A stretch of DNA of 27,269 nucleotides from Chara braunii (taxonomy: Eukaryota; Streptophyta; Charophyceae; Charales; Characeae), in contig BFEA01000225.1 in NCBI GenBank assembly GCA_003427395.1, forward strand, positions 1,670,527 through 1,697,795, read 5' to 3'. Both the position numbers and the translations under genes were made by a program. The notes under the pieces are model-generated. The model was not told the DNA's origin and ran no database searches. It was given only the letters and a program-made list of their open reading frames with translations. Shown piece after piece: positions 7,984 through 16,013 of the stretch (the stretch's first letter is position 1; each line of letters opens with the position of its first letter).

Positions 7984-8744
7984 TGGCAAAAAGGAAAAGG
8001 ACACAGCTCTTATCTGTGAGCTGTTAGATTCATAAGACGCCTGAAAATCAGCTTTTCAGGGGACTCCTGCAAGCATACCTACCTCCCCCCACCCTTTTTT
8101 TTTCGTTTTTTTTCAATCGGCGGTGGTCAGGGAATAGGGTGGGGCCACTGTTGAGAGGGTCTGGCGAATGCAAAGACAGAGCACTTTGCCAGTAGCTGTG
8201 CCTCCCACAATTTTACAGTGAGAGAGAAAAGGAAAAGAAACCCCAACAAAAAGGAGCATAGCATGAGTTGTCTGAACAGCTATCATGATTGAGGGACAGA
8301 GAGGATCTGGCCACTGACACACCAACCACAGTTTTCCTCAGAGGCATAAGCAACAACAAGCAGAAGTGGTTAGAGTCTTCAATTATAACATAATGCCTCA
8401 CAATATGCTCATACATTCGTTTTTCTCTTTTTTTTATATGCCAGAAAAGTGGTTTGGGAGGGAGACGTGTTGAATCTGCATCACTGGTAGTAAACCATAT
8501 GCACACTGCGACCTTTTGGGCCTCGGCCTACTGGACTGAAATGGTTGGTGCCGCCAGGTGAAAAAAGGTAAAAATGTGCCTGTCCCAGCTCATTTTTTAT
8601 CCACGCGTAGCAGAAATCTGCATTGGGAAATCTGCCAGCTCCAGTTGCAATATTGTGCCGTTGCTGACACACAGTCCTAGGATTCAAACGTACGCTATTG
8701 CAAGTAGGACATAGTCCCAGGTCTAGTCTTCTTCTTCTTTGGGC
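7984..8744. other. Unassigned sequence ahead of a poly-A tract
   Basis: No gene recognised. On the minus strand CGTTTGAATCC at about 8676-8686 is weakly B-box-like without a good A box. The plus-strand run of about 24 As starting near 8745 suggests that a plus-strand retroposon ends here, but its 5' boundary is not visible. Confidence 0.4.
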
Positions 8745-8768
8745 AAAAAAAAAAAAAAAAAAAAAAAA
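8745..8768 (+). repeat. Poly-A run, likely retroposon tail
   Basis: An uninterrupted A-run of about 24 followed by CAAACAAACAAGG. Its length matches the other tails at 7482, 7946 and (inverted) 9677, consistent with a plus-strand retroposon end. Confidence 0.7.
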
Positions 8769-8789
8769 CAAACAAGGCTCAGGTTACTG

Positions 8790-9295
8790 CCAAGGGTGAT
8801 GTGAGGCATTGTGATCACCCCCTGTAGTAGCGTCGTAGTTGACTCTTTTCCATTAGTCTATTTATTTGATCAAATTAATATGTATTTTGTTCAAAAACAG
8901 TGGCAGCCTTGCGGGATATATTTATTTCATAATTATAGTTACAATTCTGCCTGCCTAGCAGTTGATACTTTAACTATCATTACTTGCTAAGGGGAATTTT
9001 TTTTTTTTTTTTAAATGCTATAGTTAAGACTATGCGTGGTATCCAGACTGTGAGTGGGACCCCAAAGAAACATTCCTTCACCGTGTTTGCCGCGTCTCGT
9101 GGGACGGTCTTCTATCACCTATGCTACTCGCACCCCTCTCATGATTTCTCTGCAAGCCCGTCCGTGCTCTGCAAATGCTCATATTAGCTATGAGATGACA
9201 AAATAACGAACTTCCCTGTCACTCCTTTGACCACGAAATGATTGCCATTGGTCTCTCCTTCCACGGCGACTTCCCCAGGGGCCCACACTTTTATC
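8790..9295. other. Unassigned AT-rich then GC-mixed sequence
   Basis: AT-rich from 8850 to 9015, including a T-run at about 8998-9012, then mixed sequence. The 67-codon plus-strand frame through 8984-9187 begins with a homopolymer-coded Phe stretch and has no recognised domain. No gene supported. Confidence 0.4.
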
Positions 9296-9297
9296 AG

Positions 9298-9485
9298 TTA
9301 AACCACCAGTTCACACAGCCTAAGTTGATGAAGCTACCTTCCAAGGCCCGCGGGTCTCCACGTGCGCCTTTCAAAGTGACCTGCCGGTTTCGTTACTAGC
9401 CCGGACCCAAATCAAAATGCTCTTACCACATATGCCAGTAAGAGCACTACTTAGGTTCGTGTGAACTGGTTGTTTAAACCACCAG
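9298..9485. mobile_element. Possible ~180-bp MITE with inverted termini
   Basis: TTAAACCACCAGTTCACAC at 9298-9316 is inverted at about 9459-9477 as GTGTGAACTGGTTGTTTAA (one mismatch). The inner bases also agree (GCCTA against TAGG). The termini therefore form ~19-25 bp inverted repeats around ~140 bp. Inside is a perfect 9-bp stem (9418-9426 with 9438-9446). The right end runs into a 20-bp near-palindrome (9466-9485). Duplicated TTAA-like ends are compatible with TTAA-targeting elements but are short enough to be chance. Confidence 0.5.
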
Positions 9486-9676
9486 TACATTTCTCAGCTA
9501 TCAATGCCGAACCTAAAATCACCCTGCGCGCCAAAAAAAAATGAACCGGCGCTGGCCTCGTTTTGGCTGGCACAGCCAGCCTTTTCTGTCCGGATGCCGG
9601 ACCGTCGAAAGCTGCCCGTGTATGCCGTCGTCTATTTGTTTTTCAAGCGGGGAAAGGTACTGGTGGTTTACGCAAC

Positions 9677-9762
9677 TTTTTTTTTTTTTTTTTTTTTTTA
9701 ACACAAAGCTCCCATCTATTGGTGGGGGAGCATCACCTGCTGAAAAATGGGTTCAGCGTCCC
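9677..9762 (-). mobile_element. Inverted ~50-bp module with poly-A tail (retroposon 3' end)
   Basis: On the minus strand GGGACGCTGAACCC...TTTTTCAGCAGGTG and CCCCACCAATAGATGGGAGC (9762 to 9707) are followed by a short TTTGTGTTA and an A-run of 23 (plus-strand Ts 9677-9699). This is the same module-then-A-tail order as at 7033-7211 and 7362-7514, in the opposite orientation. It lies at the 3' side of LINE-B, so it may be the LINE-B end itself or a separate retroposon inserted there. Confidence 0.65.
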
Positions 9763-10080
9763 ATTTACATATAACAGCTGGTACTTGTGAATGTTGGAAA
9801 GATACTTAAAGGTATGATTGCCTCTTAAGTCCCCCTAGGACCGCCAGATATAGCGAACAAAACCAGCAACCCTTCCTGTCTAAAACTCATTCACTCCCCC
9901 AACTCCAAACCACTGAAGATCCACAAGAGCTAGTTCAGAAGGGAGAAATGGGTCTGAAAACAATTCTGAAGATCTGAGGGTGGCTGCTGGAGGAAGCTTG
10001 AACCATTCCTGAAAGTTGAGCTAAGAAAAAAAAAAAAAAAAAAAAGAAAGAAAGAAAGAAAGAAAGAAAGAAAATCCCTC
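9763..10080 (-). other. LINE-B 3' UTR-like region with (GAAA)n/poly-A tract
   Basis: On the minus strand this follows the zf-RVT reading frame. It shares short blocks with the 3' UTR of LINE-A (TTTCTYCCYTC and, further on, TGGTTTGGA), which suggests an old common 3' UTR. The plus-strand A-run 10026-10045 followed by (GAAA)n to 10074 reads as T-rich on the LINE sense strand, so it is an internal simple repeat and not the LINE tail. Confidence 0.5.
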
Positions 10081-10099
10081 TTAAGAAGGTCTTCCGACC

Positions 10100-10900
10100 C
10101 TTCTTCCCCTGGCCATGTAACTTCCCCTAGGCTCCTCACTGCAGACCCTCCCAGCCAATCCATTGTGAATATGTGAATTGTTTTTTTAATATCCTTTTTC
10201 TGCTTCATATGAATTAATTTAGCTTTGGTAGCATGCCATTGTGCTCTGACTTCTGTTTGTACAAATTGTACTACATGATCAGATATCTCTGCTCCTTCCA
10301 TACACACCCCTTCTCTAGCCAGGACACATCTTTCATACCATAAGGTCCATAATACTGCCTTGCGGCCAATTTTGAAAAGGTTGTCTTGAAACTTAGAGAG
10401 TGTGATATTTTGGGGAGTCCAGCGTCCTAGTAGAATTGCTTTCCAGTCCCAAGGCCAATCTATCCCTGTTAATCCCCTCCATATACAATCCCATCTTCTC
10501 CAGAGAAAAACCGAGTCTGGACATTGCATAAAGATATGCTCTATAGTTTCTTTAATTTTCCTATTCGGGAATATTGTTAAACAAGAACTACACAAGGGTG
10601 TTGCTAGGCTTCTCTGCTCAAGTGAGGAATGATCTATGAGCCAATCATTCGTTGGCAGACAGCGGTGGTTTATTTGCCATTGTAGGGAAGAGAACTTGGC
10701 TGGTCTTTGTCTAATATCCTTGAAAAACTTTATGTTCCTCATCAAGTTTATATCAATATTTAGATGTCTAGCCCACCTTTCTTGAAGTATAGCTGAAATG
10801 TCAACTTTGGTCCGAAGTAATTTATAGGTTATTTTAATTTTTAACAGATAAAGATTGTAAGACACTTGGTTTCCCTCTCTTGGAAGTCTGTCATATCCAT
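10100..10900 (-). pseudogene. LINE-B ORF2 C-terminal zinc-binding (zf-RVT) domain
   Basis: The minus-strand frame contains LQWQINHRCLPTNDWLIDHS, then CSSC and HIFMQC, giving a C-x2-C...H...C set of possible zinc ligands, then LWRRWDCIW. This arrangement downstream of the RT is the plant LINE zf-RVT type domain, thought to help bind nucleic acid. LINE-A has the matching LQWQIAHRCLPTNDWIIDRS. The longest frame continues into 3' UTR-like and T-rich simple-repeat sequence (encoding Ser/Phe runs), so its true C-terminus is probably near 10200. It is an unbroken stretch within a dead element. No RNase H domain follows. Confidence 0.85.
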
Positions 10901-12000
10901 TCTGCTGGGTTGAAGGGAAGTTCGGGGATAGGCATCTGAGGATGATAGGCTTTCCCGCCCTTAATTGATGAGATATAAAGCACTCTAATTCTGTAAAGTT
11001 TTGTGAAGGGAAAAATTTCGATTGTATAGGAAGGGGATTGCACTAAGAGGTGATCCCTTGTGGATTTGAAGATATTCATAAAGGCTTCATTAGGAAAAAA
11101 TATGAACCACTTGACCAATCACCTGTTGATCATCCGGTCGAAATCCAACAACCCAATCTGCTTCCTTAATCTTAGATCATTTTTTCAATGTTTTGACCCA
11201 ATCCAAAGGTATAGAAAAAATAATTTGTTCCAGATTAGCAGCTAGTTGATGCAAATATCTTAAGGTTTGTCTAAGTTGTTCCACCGATTTCTAGTCTTTC
11301 GTTCCCGGGTCCCACAAATATTTAATCCTCAACACCCCTCTCTTTACCCACACTGTCCAAGGCGAGACCGAGCTATTGAAAATTCGACTATTTATGTTTG
11401 TGATTCATCGATTGCCAAAAATAGGTTGTCGCAATACTTCCTCATATTGGGAGGGAAAAGGTTTATTGGGCAGGGGTAATTGGCGCCAAGCTTTGAGTAG
11501 CGAGACCCACAAGTCATCAAATATAAGATCTTTTCTAGCTGCACCCTTTTCTTCCTCTCCTTTGAACTTTGTTTGTGCCTTGGGAATACTCCAATACCAG
11601 TCTTCTACCTAGGTGAGTGGGTGTATACCCTCCTTTGAAGAAGGCACAAGCCTACGAATCTATTCCAGTGCCAGATCTTGCCAAGGCTTGTCTGCAGACA
11701 ATATTAGTTTTTTAATCCACTGTAGCGACAAAGCTTTATATTGCAAGGAAGGGTCCGAAATTCCTAGACCTCCTTTACTTTTTAGTTGAATAAAGGATAA
11801 CCAAGCGACTCTTGATATTACCTTTTCCAACTCATGGTGCCTTTGTAGTGTTTTTGTACGTTCTTTACTAATTGACCAAAGTGTTGATTTCTACAAAATA
11901 GAGGCAAGGATGACATTGTTAATGATGAGGCTCTTTCAAAAAGAGGGGGGGGGGGGGGGTTCATTAATTCATTTTTTCCACGGCCTGTCTCGAAATCCAC
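10891..12000 (-). pseudogene. LINE-B ORF2 region between RT and zf-RVT, frame-broken
   Basis: Read in shifting minus-strand frames, this matches LINE-A in order. Near 11800 a peptide with EKVISRVAWLSFIQLKSKGG corresponds to SNVISRVVWSPIIQPKVKEG of LINE-A, and QWIKKLILSADKPW corresponds to its WIKRLIFNPNTPW. Further down, the frame 10891-11118 holds VLYISSIKGGKAYHPQ. Stops and frameshifts occur every 100-250 bases, and there is a G-run at about 11944-11959 (C-run on the sense strand) at one break. It is a decayed part of the ORF2 polyprotein with no function of its own. Confidence 0.75.
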
Positions 12001-12587
12001 TCATCATTGATGGAAAGTTTTCCTTGAGCTGTAAGTGAAACTTCAAGAATTCTTATTGGGAAAACCAAAGGAACCCAATTAACCCTTGGTTTATTTTGTG
12101 GACAATCCCAATTTGAGTAAATCCACCAACCTTGTGTTTTATTCCCCCAATTGACCACCATGTCCGAAACTTGGGCAAATTTGTCTAGCAGAACTTTGAT
12201 TTCCATTTGATTTTAAAGCCTCCAACATAATCAGGAGGCCATCAGCAAACATTGAGGTGATAAGAATTGCGTCTTCTAGAATTCCGGATATCTGAAGACG
12301 TTTAATATTTTGATTATTTCTAAGGTTAGCCCCTAGAGCCTCCATAATTATTACGAACAGAAAAGGTGTCAGAGGGTCTCCTTGCCTCACTGACCTTTGA
12401 AGCCTTATTGCTGGCGAAAGTAGACCATTTACCTGGATTCTTGTCGTAACACAGTGATGCAGAATACGAACCAGCTTACGCATATTAGGACCAAAGTTCA
12501 TCTTTGAAAGACAAACATCTAAAAAATTTTAGTCAACATGATCATAAGCTTTTTCAAAATCAATGAACACAAAAGCTACATTTTTTT
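11964..12587 (-). pseudogene. LINE-B reverse transcriptase core, catalytic motif damaged
   Basis: The minus strand reads VAFVFIDFEKAYDHVD (RT motif A, the first catalytic Asp block), a stop in place of Trp, then NFLDVCLSKMNFGPNM, SVRQGDPLTPFLFVIIMEAL (motif B) and MFADGLLIM where LINE-A has LFADDLSLM. The second Asp of the FADD box is Gly here, which would abolish catalysis. WGNKTQGWWIYSNW continues in a second frame (11964-12206) after a frameshift near 12200. The 5' part of the RT lies beyond the inserted transposon at 13165-13412. Confidence 0.9.
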
Positions 12588-13164
12588 CTATGTAGCACGA
12601 CATACCTGGCCAGATAATCTGGTCGGATAATCTGGTCGGATTATCTGGTCGGATTATCGGGGGCTAGGATTATCCGAAAATCCGGATGATTAAAAAAATG
12701 GTCAAAAAAAAAAANNNNNNNNNNNNNNNNNNNNNNNNNAAAAAAAAAAAAAAAGTAATATTGCGCATGCAAAATACAATAGAACTATGTTCCTATTTCA
12801 TAAAAAGTTTGATAAGTCATGGAAGGGTTGAAAGGGGGTAAGATAGGAAATGAAGGGGTTTAGAGGGGGGATGCTGGATTCGTTTTATAATTTTTTATCC
12901 AAATATTATTTTCTTTGTCTGATTTATATTTTTATATTTTTATCTATTGAGATATCAACAATTGCTTCAAGCCAAAAGTTGTTTGTATCGTTAATGTGAA
13001 CAACATACTTTTTTTCAGAATTTTTTGAATTATTTGTTTTTCGGTAAAAAAAAATGTTTTGCGCAGGGCCAGATTTTTCCATATCCGGAATTAATCCGGA
13101 ATTTTCAATCCGGATGAAAATTCCGGATAAAATGGCCTGCCGGATATCCGAATTTTCTACATAG
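12588..13164. mobile_element. Non-autonomous DNA transposon (MITE) inserted in LINE-B
   Basis: The insert starts CTATGTAG and ends CTACATAG, an 8-bp terminal inverted repeat, and it is flanked by T-runs (12581-12587 and 13165-13174) that fit a 7-8 bp target-site duplication. It splits the LINE-B RT between PRQ and KNVAFVF, positions that are adjacent in LINE-A. Both subterminal regions carry repeated TCCGGAT/ATCCGGA strings (12601-12692 and 13081-13150), including about four 13-bp units (GATAATCTGGTCG) at the left end. The centre is AT-rich with no transposase. Target size and subterminal repeats resemble hAT-type MITEs, but the terminal bases do not clearly decide the superfamily. A 25-N gap lies inside, so the length is approximate. 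Confidence 0.8.
12715..12739. other. Assembly gap (25 Ns) between A-runs
   Basis: Twenty-five Ns flanked by As on both sides (12704-12714 and 12740-12754). The true sequence is probably a longer A-rich homopolymer of unknown length. Confidence 0.98.
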
Positions 13165-13440
13165 TTTTTTTTTTATTGTCTAGGAAGTTTGATCATTTCA
13201 TTGATTAAGAGAATGTTGTCTTGGATATGTCTTCCTTTGATGAAACATGTTTGAGATTGATGAATTAAATTTGTCATAATAGAGATTAAACGGTTTGCCA
13301 AAGTTTTGGTCAAAATCTTATAAACCACAGTGAGCAGGGTAATGAGTCTGTTAGTTTTATCACCCTTTTTATACAATAAGGTTAAAATGTTTTGCCCTAC
13401 TATCTCCCCCAATTGTTTTGATACTTGTATTTTGTCATGG
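13165..13440 (-). pseudogene. LINE-B reverse transcriptase, 5' fragment
   Basis: The minus-strand frame from 13412 reads GEIVGQNILTLLYKKGD, then ITLLTVVYKILTKTLANRL and ILLINEMIKLPRQ. These are the finger motifs of L1-type RTs and correspond closely to GEIVGQGVLTLLYKKGD and ILLINELIKISRQ in LINE-A. It is cut off by the transposon at 13164 and continues in homologous sequence from 12587. Upstream of about 13440 similarity to LINE-A ends, marking the 5' truncation point of LINE-B. Confidence 0.88.
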
Positions 13441-13475
13441 GGAGGTCACAGGGCAACTACGATTATTAGTACAAT

Positions 13476-13491
13476 AAGGCAAAGATGAACC
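13476..13491. repeat. Putative LINE-A target-site duplication, 3' side
   Basis: AAGGCAAAGATGAACC, identical to 26116-26131. It stands two bases (CA) before the T-run 13494-13509 that represents the LINE-A poly-A tail. Orientation and position are those expected from target-primed reverse transcription. The match touches the tail, so chance is unlikely. Confidence 0.65.
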
Positions 13492-13493
13492 CA

Positions 13494-14030
13494 TTTTTTT
13501 TTTTTTTTTAAAGAGGGCCTAGTGCCCAAGGCTGATATTATCAATATTATGATTGAGGTCGGGGTCCTCACAATCTACCCGGAGATAACCAGTCGGAACC
13601 TGCTGAGAACAGAAAATGAGCGAACAATTCTGCACTAATGATCTAAATTTTACTGATTAATGCACTGTTGATCTGAAATCCATGATCAGCAAGAGAAAAT
13701 GAACTAGCATAGTACCTCTTCACCCTTAATGGACGCCAAATAATCATGAATCTCAAGCATTTTACCAGCTAATTATCCAAACCAAGCAATGGGCACAAGA
13801 CTATTGCTTGGGGGAGGGAAGAAATCAGAAAATTCAGCCATGGACTTTAGAGGGATAGAGGAGTCAACGTTAGTCCAATCATTCAAGATAAGTGGAATTT
13901 TTTTTTTAAGGGATTCCTGGGCGTTTGTGTGTCCACGTTCCCAAATTACTTTCCCCAGCCTCCCACCCTGGTCATCTTTCAGCTAACTGCTTTTAAATTG
14001 ATTAATGTGAACCCAAATCTCATTTGGATC
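13494..14030 (-). other. LINE-A 3' UTR and poly-A tail
   Basis: After the ORF2 stop near 14029 the minus strand has about 500 bases without a long frame, ending CACTAGGCCCTCTTT and an A-run of 16. It shares short blocks with the LINE-B 3' region. No shared tail with the SINE families in this window was found. Confidence 0.75.
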
Positions 14031-14976
14031 AGATAGAAGATGAATTTTTTTCTTTAACTTGTTCCCGTTTGATAGTTAAATCATTTTGAACCTGCTGTTT
14101 GATAGATTCAATAAATTCTGGCCCGTCCAATCTCACACCCTCCATTTCAAAGGTACACCTCCTTGTCCAAATTGCCCATATGATTGTTCTCCTACCTATT
14201 AAGAACATGTTGCTAGTGAAGTCATCACCTTGGTCCGGATGCCATGATTCCAATAGGAGGGTTTTCCATTCCCAAGGCCAGGGGTGAGAAGTATTCATTT
14301 GATTCCAGATTCTATCCCACCATCTCCAAAGTCAAATTGACCCCGGGCATTGGAGGAAAATATGCTCTATAGTCTCAGGGATGAGCTTGGATGGAAAGAC
14401 TGATTTACATAACGTACACTATGGTAAGGCAATGCCCTTCTGTTCAAGAGATGACCTGTCAATGATCCAATCATTTGTGGGAAGACATCTATGAACAATT
14501 TGTCACTGAAGAGAAGCAATTTGGGCTGGTTTAGTTTTAGAAGCTTGGAACCATTTAATTCTTTTCAACTCGTCCTTACTAATATTAAGATTGCTATGCC
14601 ATCTTTCTTCAATATGCTCTTTTAAGTTAAAATTATGACGGAGCATCTTGTAGGATGCTTTGACTGTGAGGGTGTGTAGATTTCTAGGATGAGAGTGACT
14701 ACGTTTCCTAGGGAATGACCAACACCAGCTAAGGTGGTCAAAAAGAAGATGGGAGATAGGAGTGTTTGGTCTAAAAGCGAGTCATTTTTCATTAATTTTC
14801 ATAACTCTAATTCTGAAAAGTTGGTCATCTGAGATCCATCTAGTTTCCTCCTGTTGTCCCCGGTTGAGAATGCCATCATCTTGAATTTGAAAAATTGATA
14901 GAAGAATTTGATTCGGGTTATGAATCTCAATTATGTTACCGACTACGCCATTAATATTATGAAACGCTACCCAATT
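14030..14976 (-). pseudogene. LINE-A ORF2 C-terminus, duplicate copy A (zf-RVT)
   Basis: The distal copy of the duplicated segment. It contains LLLESWHPDQGDDFTSNMFL, IIWAIWTRRCTFEMEGVRL and a C-terminal IKREQVKEKNSSSI before a stop, probably the original ORF2 end. Upstream it carries CTLCKSVFPSKL and ETIEHIFLQCPG, the zinc-ligand residues, but with stops nearby (for example just before CTLC). As it follows the out-of-frame duplication junction it cannot be translated as part of ORF2. Confidence 0.85.
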
Positions 14977-15904
14977 TTTCTTTAACTTGTTCTCATTTGA
15001 TAGTTAAATCATTTTGAACCTGCTGTTTGATAGATTCAGTAAATTCTGGCCCGTCCAATCTCACACCCTTCATTTCAAAGGTACACCTCCTTGTCCAAAT
15101 TGCCCATATGATTGCTCTCCTGCCTATTAAGAACATGTTGCTAGTGAAATCATCACCTTGGTCCGGATGCTATGATTCCAATAGGAGGGCTTTCCATTCC
15201 CAAGGCCAGGGGTGAGAAGTATTCATTTGATTCCAGATTCTATCCCACCATCTCCAAAGGCAGATTGACCCCGGACATTGGAGGAAAATATACTCTATAG
15301 TTTCAGGGATGAGCTTGGATGAAAAGGTTGATTTATATAACTTACACCATGGTAAGGCAATGCCCTTCTGTTCAAGAGATGACCTGTCAATGATCCAATC
15401 ATTCGTGGGAAGACATCTATGAGCAATTTGCCACTGAAGAGAAGCAATTTTGGCTGGTTTAGTTTTAGAAGCTTGGAACCATTTAATTATTTTCAACTCG
15501 TCCTTACTAATATTAAGATTCCTATGCCATATTTCTTCAATACGGTCTCTTAAGTTAAAACTGGGACGGAGTATCCTGTAGGATGCTTTGACTGTGAGGG
15601 TGTGTAGATTTCTAGGATGAGAGTGACTACGTTTCCCACGGAATGACCAACACCAGCTAAGGGGGTCAAAAGGAAGATGAGAGATAGGAGTGTTTGGTCT
15701 AAAAGCGAGTCATTTTTCATTAATTTTCATAACTCTAATCCTGAAAAGTTGGTCATCTGAGATCCATCTAGTTTCCTCCTGTTGTCCTCAGTTAAAAATG
15801 TCATCATCTTGAATTTGAAAAATTGATAGAAGAATTTGATTCGGGTTATGGATCTCAATTATGTTACCGACTACGCTATTAATATTATGAAACGCTACCC
15901 AATC
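14049..15904. repeat. 928-bp tandem duplication of the LINE-A 3' coding end
   Basis: Copy A 14049-14976 and copy B 14977-15904 align without an offset change at both ends (for example TCTTTAACTTGTTC at 14051 and 14979, AACGCTACCC at 14963 and 15891), and they are highly similar. The junction lies in a short AAT plus T-run, suggesting microhomology or slippage. The period is not a multiple of three, so the junction is out of frame. The copies have decayed separately. Copy A keeps the CTLC and EHIF zinc-ligand residues and Trp before HPDQ, while copy B has CKLY, EYIF and a stop at that Trp. Confidence 0.95.
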
Positions 15905-15973
15905 ATTTTCAATACATTTGGGGTCCTTTCTTAAGATTCTGATCCACTCCAGTGGGATTAGGTCAATTAGCAA
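14977..15973 (-). pseudogene. LINE-A ORF2 C-terminal part, duplicate copy B (zf-RVT)
   Basis: This copy is collinear with the upstream ORF2 (LIPLEWIRILRKDPKCIEND runs into WVAFHNINSVVGNIIEIHNP). A stop after QIQDDDIFN, then KIIKWFQASKTKPAKIASLQ, WQIAHRCLPTNDWIIDRSSL and LWRWWDRIWNQMNTSHPWPW identify the zf-RVT region. Two potential zinc ligands are changed (CKLY for CxxC, EYIF for EHIF), and a TGG to TAG change ends the frame at about 15170. The domain normally lies at the C-terminus of plant LINE ORF2, after the RT. Confidence 0.87.
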
Positions 15974-16013
15974 ATCTCGAGCGGAAGTCTGATGGTGACT
16001 ATATCTAAGCTGC

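Larger units (their letters stand above)
9677..13440 (-). mobile_element. LINE-B: 5'-truncated, decayed L1-type non-LTR retrotransposon
   Basis: The element starts inside the RT domain (about 13440, where similarity to LINE-A stops) and runs through the RT, the thumb/connection region and a zf-RVT domain to a possible poly-A tail at 9677-9699. No endonuclease or ORF1 is present, as expected for 5' truncation during target-primed reverse transcription. Frames are broken in several places and a DNA transposon sits at 12588-13164. The proteins resemble those of LINE-A but are clearly diverged, so it belongs to a related, probably older family. No convincing target-site duplication was found. Confidence 0.85.

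Noticed and set aside
8674-8760. Minus-strand SINE from the CGTTTGAATCC string
   Set aside because: The A-run lies on the opposite strand orientation and no A box was found, so the two signals do not belong to one element.
10026-10074. A-run and (GAAA)n as a poly-A tail of LINE-B
   Set aside because: LINE-B is on the minus strand, so its tail should be Ts on the plus strand. This tract is in the wrong orientation and is an internal simple repeat or another element's tail.
9930-10865. A 311-codon minus-strand ORF as an independent gene
   Set aside because: It is the zf-RVT end of LINE-B reading on into T-rich simple repeat and 3' UTR-like sequence, so the length is not meaningful.
9677-13440. 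Target-site duplication for LINE-B
   Set aside because: The only matches next to the T-run 9677-9699 and the 5' truncation are 5 bases (GCAAC), too short to support.
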